DNA of 12,955 nt from Candidatus Dadabacteria bacterium (lineage in GTDB: Bacteria > J088): contig RFIY01000032.1 of the NCBI GenBank assembly GCA_003695505.1, positions 1 through 12,955 on the forward strand, read 5' to 3'. A program made the translations under genes and the position numbers. The notes under the pieces were generated by a model. That model was given only the letters and a program-made list of their open reading frames with translations, was not told the origin of the DNA and made no database searches. Positions 6,918-12,955 of this stretch are shown piece by piece. Numbering within the stretch: the stretch's first letter is position 1; each line of letters begins with the position of its first letter.

Positions 6918-8091
6918 GCGAATACTCCTCCGTGTCGGTATTGTCCGGAACCGGTGCACGCTCCTCGACGACGCGGTTACGCCCCTGCTCCTTGGCGCGG
7001 TACATCGCCGCGTCGGCGCGTCTCAGCATCGCATCAATGCCGTCACCGGGACACCATTCAGTGTAGCCAATACTGACAGTAACCGAATCCGCCAGGCTCG
7101 TCAGTTGCTCCGCGACGGCGGATCGCACACGCTCCAGGATCTGCCCGGCCTCATCCGCGCTCGTATCGGGTAGTACGATCAGGAATTCCTCTCCCCCCCA
7201 GCGGCCAAAACTGTCGCGGGCACGCAGCCGTCCGTGCACGACCCGTGAGAAATCGCGCAACACCCTGTCCCCGGCAGCATGACCGTAGCGATCGTTGATC
7301 CGCTTGAAGCGGTCGAGATCCGCGATGGCCAGCGCGAATCCCTTTCTCGTTCGCTCCGCATCCGCAAGACGAAGCTCCAGTTCACGCTGCAATGTTCGAC
7401 GATTGGGCAGCCCCGTCAGAAAATCTTCGGCCGCAAGACGCTGGAGCTCCTGATTCTGAAGCAGAACCTTCGCTGCATACAGCTCCCGAATCAGTTCGAA
7501 CACCGCAAAAAAGACCGCGATCGCCAGGAACGCAAACGCTGATTCGCGAACGGCCGTCGCCGGCAATGGATCGCTCCCCCATCGGATATACGTCTGGTAA
7601 GCCATCGCAAGCGTTCCCGCAAAGACCACCAGCCAGATCAACCCCTCGCGCAGCCCGACAAAATAGAAGGCAACCGGAATAAATGTCAGCGCCCAGACCA
7701 GATAGTACGCGTCACGAAAATAGAGGATGCCAAGAAAGCTGGTTGAAAAAAGCACGAATGCCGCGAGCACGCTCAGGCGCCCAAACCAGCGATCGGCGCG
7801 CATTCGAACCAGCAGCAGCGTCCCGCCCAGGGCAATGATGGCGTACACGGCAAGCAGCACGGCAAGCTCAGTACGACCATCCGCCCAGAAAAAGGCAGCC
7901 TCAGACGACAAGAACAGGCTGGACAGAATGCCAAAAACCTGAAAAAACGTACGACGCGCCGCCCGGTCCACCTGTTCGAATCCGCCGTCCTCCAGCGCCC
8001 GCGCCAGTTCTTTGCCGCCAGGCAACCAGGGCAAAATCCGCAGGCGTCTGCGAATGAGGCGTGCCTCGCGCGGCTCGTCGGTCGTGACCAT
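6883..8091 (-). CDS. Membrane-anchored diguanylate cyclase (GGDEF protein)
   Basis: The product has 402 residues. About six hydrophobic segments are visible (roughly 51-70, 75-96, 105-124, 129-146, 149-166, 184-203), then a short helical linker and a C-terminal GGDEF domain beginning at AEDFLTGLPNRR (221-232). The signature is intact as GGEEF (299-303), with IADLDRFKRINDRYGH upstream, so condensation of two GTP to c-di-GMP at the inner membrane is expected. An I-site RxxD (R290-D293) stands exactly five residues before GGEEF, predicting product inhibition. The membrane part does not match a sensor domain I can name. The start at 8091 has GAGG six bases upstream; a longer start at 8157 would run into terC. 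It follows the terC-family gene by seven bases and overlaps bolA by 35. Confidence 0.93.
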   Translation of the reverse strand: MVTTDEPREARLIRRRLRILPWLPGGKELARALEDGGFEQVDRAARRTFFQVFGILSSLFLSSEAAFFWADGRTELAVLLAVYAIIALGGTLLLVRMRADRWFGRLSVLAAFVLFSTSFLGILYFRDAYYLVWALTFIPVAFYFVGLREGLIWLVVFAGTLAMAYQTYIRWGSDPLPATAVRESAFAFLAIAVFFAVFELIRELYAAKVLLQNQELQRLAAEDFLTGLPNRRTLQRELELRLADAERTRKGFALAIADLDRFKRINDRYGHAAGDRVLRDFSRVVHGRLRARDSFGRWGGEEFLIVLPDTSADEAGQILERVRSAVAEQLTSLADSVTVSIGYTEWCPGDGIDAMLRRADAAMYRAKEQGRNRVVEERAPVPDNTDTEEYSHESADNDPSAA

Positions 8092-8098
8092 CGCTGCC

Positions 8099-8851
8099 TC
8101 AGGCTGCCTCGTCCGGGAACCGCTGTAAGTGCACGGTATGAGCGGCATGGCGGTCACGGATACGCATGTTCAACAATTCGACCAGAACCGAGAAACCCAT
8201 TGCAAAATAGATGTACCCCTTGGGAATATGATGGCCAAATGCTTCGCCGATCAACGACACACCAATCAGGATCAAGAAACTGAGCGCCAGCATTTTGAAG
8301 GTCGGGTGACGTTCAATGAATCGGCCGACCGCACCCGACCAGGCCATCATGATCAGTACGGCCACAATCACCGCCGTGATCATCGTCGGTAAATGCGACA
8401 CCATGCCGACCGCCGTAATCACCGAATCAAACGAAAAGACCACATCGAGCGCCATGATCTGCACGAGAACGAGCGCCAGCGACGGCGGAACCGTTGCAGC
8501 TTCGGCATGTTCGGTACCCACGAGATTGGCGTGAATCTCGAACGTACTTTTCGCCAGGAGAAACAATCCGCCCCCGGCCAGAATCAGATCACGGCCACTG
8601 AACTCGAGTCCGCGCACCGTGAACCACGGCTCGGTCAATCCCATCAGCCAGGACAGTGACAACAACAGGCCAATGCGTGTAAATACCGCCAGACCAAGTC
8701 CACCAAGGCGCGCCGTATTGCGCTGGTGTTCTGGCAGCCGGGATGCCAGAATAGAAATGAAGATGATGTTGTCGATGCCAAGGACGATTTCCAGCGCGGT
8801 CAGCGTCAACAGTCCGATCAGCAGATCAGGATTTGTGAACATGTCAATCAT
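8099..8851 (-). CDS. TerC/Alx-family integral membrane protein (YgdQ-like)
   Basis: The product has 250 residues with about seven hydrophobic segments. It carries the two family signatures: LGIDNIIF (24-31) in the first membrane helix and ALDVVFSFDSV (134-144) in the middle, both rich in membrane-embedded acidic residues. TerC-family proteins are linked to tellurite resistance, and some members (Alx, B. subtilis MeeF/MeeY) to manganese export, so metal-ion export is the likeliest role; the substrate cannot be read here. The start at 8851 aligns with E. coli YgdQ. An ATG at 8842 is an alternative, and neither has a strong Shine-Dalgarno. It is the first gene of a - strand operon with the cyclase and bolA, and diverges from aat with only 32 bases between starts. 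Confidence 0.9.
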   Translation of the reverse strand: MIDMFTNPDLLIGLLTLTALEIVLGIDNIIFISILASRLPEHQRNTARLGGLGLAVFTRIGLLLSLSWLMGLTEPWFTVRGLEFSGRDLILAGGGLFLLAKSTFEIHANLVGTEHAEAATVPPSLALVLVQIMALDVVFSFDSVITAVGMVSHLPTMITAVIVAVLIMMAWSGAVGRFIERHPTFKMLALSFLILIGVSLIGEAFGHHIPKGYIYFAMGFSVLVELLNMRIRDRHAAHTVHLQRFPDEAA

Positions 8852-8859
8852 CGTAGAAT
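8833..8859 (+). promoter_or_regulatory. Candidate promoter for aat
   Basis: TAGAAT at 8854-8859 matches the -10 consensus at five of six positions. TTGTGA at 8833-8838 is a weaker -35 with a short 15-base spacer. The predicted start near 8866 lies just before the GGGAGG ribosome binding site of aat. The site overlaps the terC start codon on the other strand. Confidence 0.35.
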
Positions 8860-8883
8860 GTCGAATCTGCGGGAGGCCCGGTC

Positions 8884-9540
8884 TTGACTGACTACATTGT
8901 AGCGACAGCCGATCCACGAATCCGCCTCTTGTCGGATCTGGCCGTCCTGACGCTTCAGGCCTATGCTCAGGGTATCTTTCCGATGGCAGACTCGCGCAAC
9001 GGGGAGCTCGGCTGGTATCTGCCGAAGTACCGTGGCATCATCGAGCCAGAACGATTTCACATTCCACGCAGGCTTGCCAAGACGATTCGGCAGCGCCGTT
9101 TTCGCGTAACGGTCAATATCGCGTTTGCCGACGTCATCCGCGCCTGCGCCGAACCGGCTCCGGGCCGGGAAGACACCTGGATCAGCGACGAAATCATTGC
9201 GCTCTATCAGGAGTTGCACGATACCGGCTTTGCCCATTCGATTGAATGCTGGCAAGGCGGCAAACTCGTCGGTGGCCTGTACGGTATTGCCATACGCGGG
9301 CTGTTCGCCGGAGAAAGCATGTTTTCGCGCACGCGCGATGCCAGCAAGGTCGCCCTGGTCGAACTGGTACAGCGACTCAGAGCGGGCGGCTTCACACTGC
9401 TGGACACGCAATTTTATACCCCGCACCTGGGGCAGTTCGGCGCGATCGAAATCCCGGATGAAGCGTATCAGGTTCGCCTGCAACGCGCATTGATGACAGA
9501 TGCGCGCTTCCCGGTCGGATCGCTATTCGACGGGGGGTAA
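8884..9540 (+). CDS. aat: Leucyl/phenylalanyl-tRNA-protein transferase
   Basis: Aat transfers Leu or Phe from aminoacyl-tRNA to proteins with N-terminal Lys or Arg, marking them for ClpS/ClpAP (N-degron pathway) in the cytosol. The product has 218 residues (E. coli 234). Motifs visible are YAQGIFPM (27-34), GWYLP, GGLYGIAIRG (130-139), the catalytic-core block GESMFSR (143-149), DASKVALVEL and LLDTQFYTPHL (172-182). The start is TTG at 8884, with GGGAGG at 8871-8876 seven bases upstream; no in-frame ATG near the N-terminus fits better. The wording of the core (DASKVAL, LLDTQF, FGA) recalls the shorter Aat type common in alphaproteobacteria more than the E. coli form. Confidence 0.95.
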   Translation: MTDYIVATADPRIRLLSDLAVLTLQAYAQGIFPMADSRNGELGWYLPKYRGIIEPERFHIPRRLAKTIRQRRFRVTVNIAFADVIRACAEPAPGREDTWISDEIIALYQELHDTGFAHSIECWQGGKLVGGLYGIAIRGLFAGESMFSRTRDASKVALVELVQRLRAGGFTLLDTQFYTPHLGQFGAIEIPDEAYQVRLQRALMTDARFPVGSLFDGG

Positions 9541-9547
9541 CCCCCCC
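9532..9547 (+). other. G6-TAA-C7 inverted repeat at the aat stop codon
   Basis: Six G bases directly precede the aat TAA stop and seven C bases follow it, so the transcript could form a six-pair all-GC stem with the stop codon as a three-base loop. There is no T-tract after it, so it is not a standard intrinsic terminator. It could protect the 3' end or stall ribosomes at termination. Homopolymer length is also a common place for sequencing error. Confidence 0.4.
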
Positions 9548-9550
9548 ACT

Positions 9551-9580
9551 CTTGCGTCGCACACCTGTGGCGCGCGCAAG
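9551..9580. terminator. GC-rich stem-loop between convergent aat and greB
   Basis: CTTGCG at 9551-9556 is the exact reverse complement of CGCAAG at 9575-9580. Inside, CGC (9558-9560) can pair with GCG (9570-9572), and CA (9562-9563) with TG (9568-9569), around a CCTG loop. It lies in the 46-base gap between two converging genes, the usual place for a bidirectional terminator, but neither side has a T-tract. The structure is clear; the terminator role is inferred from position. Confidence 0.35.
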
Positions 9581-9586
9581 CAGCAT

Positions 9587-10117
9587 TCAGAGTGTCGGAC
9601 GGAACTCCCAGTCCGCAAATGCTTCAACGACGCGCCGCCATACTGGTCCACCATATTCGATCGCGAGCAATTCATACTCGATTTCTCCGGCCGGCAACTC
9701 GACGTCGACGATGTCGCCGACCCGCTTGCCCCACAATGCGCGCGCCACCGGTGATGAAGCCGAAATCAGACCGTATTCCGGATCCGATTCCCCTTCGCCG
9801 ACGATCGTCCAGGTGCGCGTACGTCCGTTGTCGTCTTCAACGGTCACCGTTGCCCCGAAACCGACCCGATCGGACTGGATATCGCACGGATCCACGACAC
9901 GTACCCCGTCCAGCAGGCGACTGAGGTAACCGAGTCGCTTGTCGATCTGGCGGAGCTTCTTGCGTCCGTAAATGTACTCGGCATTCTCGGATCGATCCCC
10001 TTCCGCAGCAGCATCGGCAACGCGCTGCACGGTTTCCGGCCGCAGCACCTTCCAATAGTAGTCATACTCCGCCTGCAGTCGGCGAAAACCGAGACTGGTC
10101 AGGAGTTTTTCAGCCAC
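9587..10117 (-). CDS. greB: Transcript cleavage factor GreB
   Basis: GreB inserts a coiled coil into the secondary channel of RNA polymerase and stimulates cleavage of backtracked RNA. The product has 176 residues (E. coli 158), with a C-terminal extension of about 18 after AIEYG. The coiled-coil tip motif GDRSENAEY carries D41 and E44, the same numbers as the catalytic acidic pair in E. coli Gre factors. The C-terminal FKBP-like domain shows SPVARAL (122-128) and VGD...PAGE. The GTG start at 10117 is chosen over GTG 10126 because GGAGGT ends immediately before the latter but nine bases before the former, and because it reproduces the D41/E44 numbering. It overlaps the upstream arsC-like gene by 19 bases. 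Confidence 0.94.
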   Translation of the reverse strand: MAEKLLTSLGFRRLQAEYDYYWKVLRPETVQRVADAAAEGDRSENAEYIYGRKKLRQIDKRLGYLSRLLDGVRVVDPCDIQSDRVGFGATVTVEDDNGRTRTWTIVGEGESDPEYGLISASSPVARALWGKRVGDIVDVELPAGEIEYELLAIEYGGPVWRRVVEAFADWEFRPTL

Positions 10118-10443
10118 TGTGTCCACACCTCCGGCACATAGCCCACGGTCGCCCGCGGTCCGCAGCGCACAATCGGTGTGCGTGTAATGCCAGGCCAGCG
10201 CTGCAGCGCCTCCACCCAGTCCACCGAGAGGTAGCGCAGATTCTGCTTTTCGAATTCTTTGCCCTCCCGATCGATAATTGCGTCAATACCGCCAACCTGC
10301 GCAGCAATTTTGCGGATCTCGCCAGGGGTCAGCGGCTTTTGCCGCACGTCGCGCGTATGCGGCCGCACGCCGCGTTCCTTGAAAAACCGCTCGGCCTTTC
10401 GTGTATCTGCGCATTTCCTGCTGCCGATTACAATGATATCCAT
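10099..10443 (-). CDS. ArsC/Spx-family thioredoxin-fold protein
   Basis: The product has 114 residues and the ArsC/YffB/Spx fold pattern: an N-terminal beta strand and MDIIVIGSRKCADTRKAERF with a single conserved Cys (C11) followed by an RKA helix, then RDVRQKPLTPGEI and a C-terminal TRTPIVR...ATVGY segment with the Thr-Pro cis turn of the thioredoxin fold. The second Cys of Spx-type CxxC is replaced by Thr, so a redox-switch role like B. subtilis Spx is unlikely. Arsenate reductase or a glutathione-linked YffB-like role is possible but cannot be shown from sequence. The ATG at 10443 fits the family start; no strong Shine-Dalgarno is visible. It precedes greB, with overlapping ends, and diverges from the DUF192 gene. 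Confidence 0.85.
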   Translation of the reverse strand: MDIIVIGSRKCADTRKAERFFKERGVRPHTRDVRQKPLTPGEIRKIAAQVGGIDAIIDREGKEFEKQNLRYLSVDWVEALQRWPGITRTPIVRCGPRATVGYVPEVWTQWLKNS

Positions 10444-10474
10444 ACGCGACAATCCGATGCAGAGGGGGAGAATC

Positions 10475-10852
10475 TTGTCAGATCCACATGGCCATCCGCT
10501 GGCCATTGCGGCAGGTTCCATGATAACCGGGGCGACGACAACGCTGGAGATTGCCGACACTTTCCGCAGCCGTTTGTTGGGCCTGATCGTCGGGCCGCCG
10601 CGTCCACTCCTGTTACTTGATACGCGGATGATTCATACCTTTGGTATGCGTTATCCCATCGATGCGTGTTTTTTGGACCGTGATGGAGACCCTCTGCACA
10701 CGGTTCGCCATCTCCGTCCAAAGCGCATCGCCGGTCACCTTCGAGCACGACACACTCTCGAAGTTCCTCCGACCATCTCAGAAGCGACGTTGCAACGCCT
10801 GCTGGATCTGGCCAGGCGCGAGATCCGTGCGCGTTCACAGCGAATGACGTGA
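10475..10852 (+). CDS. DUF192 family protein
   Basis: The product has 125 residues from the TTG at 10475. The DUF192 pattern is visible: EIADTFRSRLLGLI (25-38), then RMIHTFGMRYPIDACFLD (51-68), where HTFGM with PID is the family core, then a gap and LEVPP (95-99). The molecular function of the family is not established; many members are exported, but no signal peptide is visible here. The start is uncertain. TTG 10475 has a purine-rich GGGGGAG ending four bases upstream; ATG 10457 would give six more residues, and ATG 10520 would give 110 residues beginning just before the domain. The gene diverges from the arsC-like gene with 31 bases between starts. Confidence 0.85.
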   Translation: MSDPHGHPLAIAAGSMITGATTTLEIADTFRSRLLGLIVGPPRPLLLLDTRMIHTFGMRYPIDACFLDRDGDPLHTVRHLRPKRIAGHLRARHTLEVPPTISEATLQRLLDLARREIRARSQRMT

Positions 10853-10873
10853 GCGAGATTTCCTCTCATCGTC

Positions 10874-10893
10874 AAAACGCGTTTTTCTTTTTT
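10874..10893 (+). terminator. Weak palindrome with T-rich tract after the DUF192 gene
   Basis: AAAACGCGTTTT (10874-10885) runs into a T-rich stretch to 10893. The stem is only four A-T pairs around CGCG, weak for an intrinsic terminator, but the T-tract and the position 21 bases after the DUF192 stop fit the end of a transcript. An alternating (GC)5 run follows at 10896-10905. Nothing else is recognised between 10853 and the promoter at 10926. Confidence 0.3.
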
Positions 10894-10925
10894 GAGCGCG
10901 CGCGCCGCGAACCCCCTGTGATCGC

Positions 10926-10953
10926 TTGCCTTTTGGAATGTGACTGCTAAGAT
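10926..10953 (+). promoter_or_regulatory. Sigma70-type promoter for the repeat lipoprotein gene
   Basis: The -35 hexamer TTGCCT (10926-10931) and -10 TAAGAT (10948-10953) each match consensus at four of six positions, with a 16-base spacer. TGC at 10945-10947 gives an extended -10. The predicted start is near 10960, leaving about 32 bases of leader with AGGGTG at 10980-10985 as ribosome binding site, six bases before the ATG. Confidence 0.55.
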
Positions 10954-10991
10954 AAGGGGTGGCGCTAACCAATCAAAACAGGGTGTGATCG

Positions 10992-12953
10992 ATGCATAAC
11001 GCCTCTTCCTCGTTTGTCCGTAACCTGGTGCTTCTGGTAATCAGTGGCCTGGCGATTGCCTGTGGAGACTCCGGAACAGGTGGTTCCGCGGCCCCACCGC
11101 CAGCAGGCGGAACTGGATCCGGCTCGGGATCTGGTACGACCGTACAAGCCACGGTGACCGTCAGTATATCCTCTGCAACCGCACCGGCGGACGGCGCCAC
11201 GCCGATCACCGCAACCGCAGTCGTGACCCTCTCAGACGGTTCGGTTGTCGCTGACGGCACCACCGTCACGTTCACGACCACCCTGGGAACCTTCGTCGGT
11301 TTTGGAACGGCAACAGCCCAGACCACCACAACAAATGGCTCGGCAAGCCTGGCACTCGTGTCCTCCAGTCCGGGGGATGCTCTGGTTCGTGCAGCGACAT
11401 TCGGCTCCCTGGGCAGCGCCAGCGTCTCGTTCGTCAGCACCGGCAGTGGCGGTGGCAGCGGTGGCGGTGGCAGCGGTGGTGGGGGCGGTTCCGGCGGCAC
11501 AAATGTCTCGTTCAACGGGACACTCCTCCTGTTTTCTGACAGCAATCTTGTGGATGCTGGCGTGCAAAATACGGTCACGCTCTCCGGATACGCGAAAAAC
11601 CCCAATCACACGCCATATGCCGAAACGGGCCCTGTGGTCTGGACGGTTACCGGTCCAGCCAGCGTGCCGCCTGCGGACTGGGGAATCATTTCAGCATCGT
11701 CACAGGTCGCCAACGGCACCTTTTCCGGCACCTGGAACGCGGCCGAACAAGCGGGCAGGTACCTGCTGATCGCCTGGCTTGGCAGCGTCACCGACTATGT
11801 GTTTATCGATGTCATCGATCGTTCCCCGGCCAGCGTCAGCCTGAGCCTGTCGCAGTCCGCCGTTGACGGCGACGGCGCAAGCACCGTAGACCTGACCGTC
11901 ACGGTGCTCAATTCGTCCGGAACGCCAGTTGCAGATGGCACCGATGTATTGCTGACGTTGAATGGCGTTGGTCTGCTCGACAATACCGCGCTGCAAACAT
12001 CTGGAGGAATCGCAAAGGCCGTCTACACGGCGCCGTCCACCAATGTCGGCGCGTCTGTCTCGATTACGGCCGCAGTTGGCGCACTGACCGATACCGCCAC
12101 GCTCACCGTAAATCCCGTCTTCGCTACGGGCCCATTCTCCGGTGCGCTGCTGCTCTCTGCGGATCCATTGATTACAGACGCCGGTGCATCGAATACCGTA
12201 AGCCTCTCCGGCTTCGCGAAAAACCCTGACAACACACCGTATGACGGTAACGACCAGGTCGTCTGGACGGTCACGGGTCCAACCGGCGTACCCTCGATCG
12301 ACTGGGGGATCGTCGATCCGCCCTCCAGCGTGAACAACGGAACCTTTTCAGGCACCTGGAATGTCGCGGAACAGACCGGCAAGTACCTGCTGATGGCGAC
12401 GCTTGGCAGTGTGACAGACTATGTGTTCATCGACGTCGTTGACCGCTCGCCGGCATCGGTCGCGCTCAGCGCATCCCCAACAGTACTTGATGCAGATGGG
12501 ACGAGCACATCGAACCTGACCGTCACGGTACTCGACAACTCGGGGAGTCCGGTACCGGATGGCACCGGCGTACTGTTGACGCTCAGTGGTGCTGGTGTAC
12601 TGAATGATACCGCCCTCCAGACATCCAACGGCGTCGCGACTGCCGTGTACACGGCGCCGAGCACAAGCGCCAACAGTACCGTTACCATCACGGCATCGGC
12701 CAGCGGCATCACGGCCAATGTGACCCTGACCATCAACGGCGTCGCACCGCCGGCTCCGTTTTCAGGCACGGTACTGTTGTTCTCGGATGCGAATCTGGTG
12801 GACGCCGGCGCACAGAATACCGTCAGCCTGTCTGGTTTCGCCAAGAATGCCAACAACACTCCCTATGACGGCAGCGACACGGCTCGCTGGTGCGTAACTC
12901 GCCCGTCTGGTATACCCGCATCTGACTGGGGTAGCGTCGATCCGCCTGCCTGA
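10992..12953 (+). CDS. Predicted surface lipoprotein with Big_1-like Ig domains and 208-residue tandem repeats, possibly truncated
   Basis: The product has 653 residues as read. The N-terminus has a hydrophobic signal segment (11-23) ending LAIAC, so Cys24 is a probable lipidation site; the residue after it is Gly, which fits outer-membrane sorting. Then come a Gly/Ser/Pro linker (25-50), a Big_1-like immunoglobulin domain (about 52-147; DGTTVTFTTTLGTF, NGSASL), a glycine-rich linker (150-170) and tandem units starting at residues 176, 384 and 592. Each full unit joins an unrecognised module of about 100 residues (DWGI, NGTFSGTWN, GSVTDYVFIDV) to a Big_1-like domain. Proteins with such arrays are often adhesins or cell-surface stalks; no binding or enzymatic motif is visible. 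The third unit ends at TGA after 62 of 208 residues, where sister units have a sense codon, so this is either a truncated allele or an error at the sequence end. Confidence 0.8.
   Translation: MHNASSSFVRNLVLLVISGLAIACGDSGTGGSAAPPPAGGTGSGSGSGTTVQATVTVSISSATAPADGATPITATAVVTLSDGSVVADGTTVTFTTTLGTFVGFGTATAQTTTTNGSASLALVSSSPGDALVRAATFGSLGSASVSFVSTGSGGGSGGGGSGGGGGSGGTNVSFNGTLLLFSDSNLVDAGVQNTVTLSGYAKNPNHTPYAETGPVVWTVTGPASVPPADWGIISASSQVANGTFSGTWNAAEQAGRYLLIAWLGSVTDYVFIDVIDRSPASVSLSLSQSAVDGDGASTVDLTVTVLNSSGTPVADGTDVLLTLNGVGLLDNTALQTSGGIAKAVYTAPSTNVGASVSITAAVGALTDTATLTVNPVFATGPFSGALLLSADPLITDAGASNTVSLSGFAKNPDNTPYDGNDQVVWTVTGPTGVPSIDWGIVDPPSSVNNGTFSGTWNVAEQTGKYLLMATLGSVTDYVFIDVVDRSPASVALSASPTVLDADGTSTSNLTVTVLDNSGSPVPDGTGVLLTLSGAGVLNDTALQTSNGVATAVYTAPSTSANSTVTITASASGITANVTLTINGVAPPAPFSGTVLLFSDANLVDAGAQNTVSLSGFAKNANNTPYDGSDTARWCVTRPSGIPASDWGSVDPPA
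11517..12950 (+). repeat. Tandem 624-bp coding repeat (two full units, one partial)
   Basis: Units start at 11517, 12141 and 12765, each at the Gly codon of GTLLLF, GALLLS and GTVLLF. Both intervals are exactly 624 bases (208 codons), so the frame is kept with no net indel. The copies differ at many nucleotides and amino acids, showing they are diverged rather than recent exact duplications. The third copy runs for 186 bases before the stop. Confidence 0.9.
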
Positions 12954-12955
12954 GT

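Noticed and set aside
8892-8902. CTACA-T-TGTAG palindrome near the aat start as an operator
   Set aside because: The arms are only five bases, it lies within the aat coding sequence and I recognise no matching regulator site.
10896-10905. (GC)5 alternating run as a functional Z-DNA element
   Set aside because: Ten bases is short and such runs occur by chance in GC-rich DNA.
11450-11502. Gly/Ser-coding GGTGGC-type repeats as a separate repeat element
   Set aside because: They encode the glycine-rich linker in frame and need no other explanation.
10973-11605. 210-codon Pro-rich open frame opposite the lipoprotein gene
   Set aside because: The proline runs are the complement of the Gly-rich linker on the + strand, and the + frame has the promoter, ribosome binding site and signal peptide.

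Overview
The window reads as a moderately GC-rich chromosomal segment of a Pseudomonadota bacterium, most likely a gammaproteobacterium. The evidence is an E. coli-like BolA, GreB, Aat, a split glycine decarboxylase (GcvPA/GcvPB) and tightly packed operons with good Shine-Dalgarno sites. The exact lineage cannot be read from the sequence. Almost every base up to 10852 is coding, and no gene-free stretch exceeds about 140 bases.

Region 1 (1-1859, + strand): the 3' part of pabB (aminodeoxychorismate synthase component I), overlapping by ATGA a divergent class-IV aminotransferase-fold gene that is a plausible aminodeoxychorismate lyase. Together they point to p-aminobenzoate and folate synthesis. 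Region 2 (1843-6614, + strand): a glycine cleavage operon gcvT-gcvH-gcvPA-gcvPB with cutA overlapping its end. It makes 5,10-methylene-THF from glycine, so folate synthesis and one-carbon loading lie side by side. In front of gcvT is an extended -10 promoter followed by a TTGGTC-A-GACCAA palindrome that resembles GntR/FadR-type operators (PdhR class).

Region 3 (6603-8851, - strand): an operon terC-family membrane protein -> membrane diguanylate cyclase (GGEEF with an intact I-site) -> bolA. The bolA 3' end overlaps the cutA 3' end head-on. Region 4: aat (+, TTG start) diverges from terC and converges on an arsC-like -> greB pair (-). The short aat/greB gap holds two GC-rich hairpins. Divergent from arsC-like is a DUF192 gene (+).

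Region 5 (10926-12955, + strand): a clear sigma70-type promoter drives a predicted surface lipoprotein. It has one Big_1-like Ig domain, a glycine-rich linker, and then tandem repeats of exactly 624 bp (208 codons). Each repeat pairs an unrecognised beta-rich module of about 100 residues with another Big_1-like domain. The third unit stops at a TGA two bases before the window ends, at a position where the other units have a sense codon. This array is the least familiar item in the window. I see no CRISPR array, insertion sequence, tRNA or rRNA.
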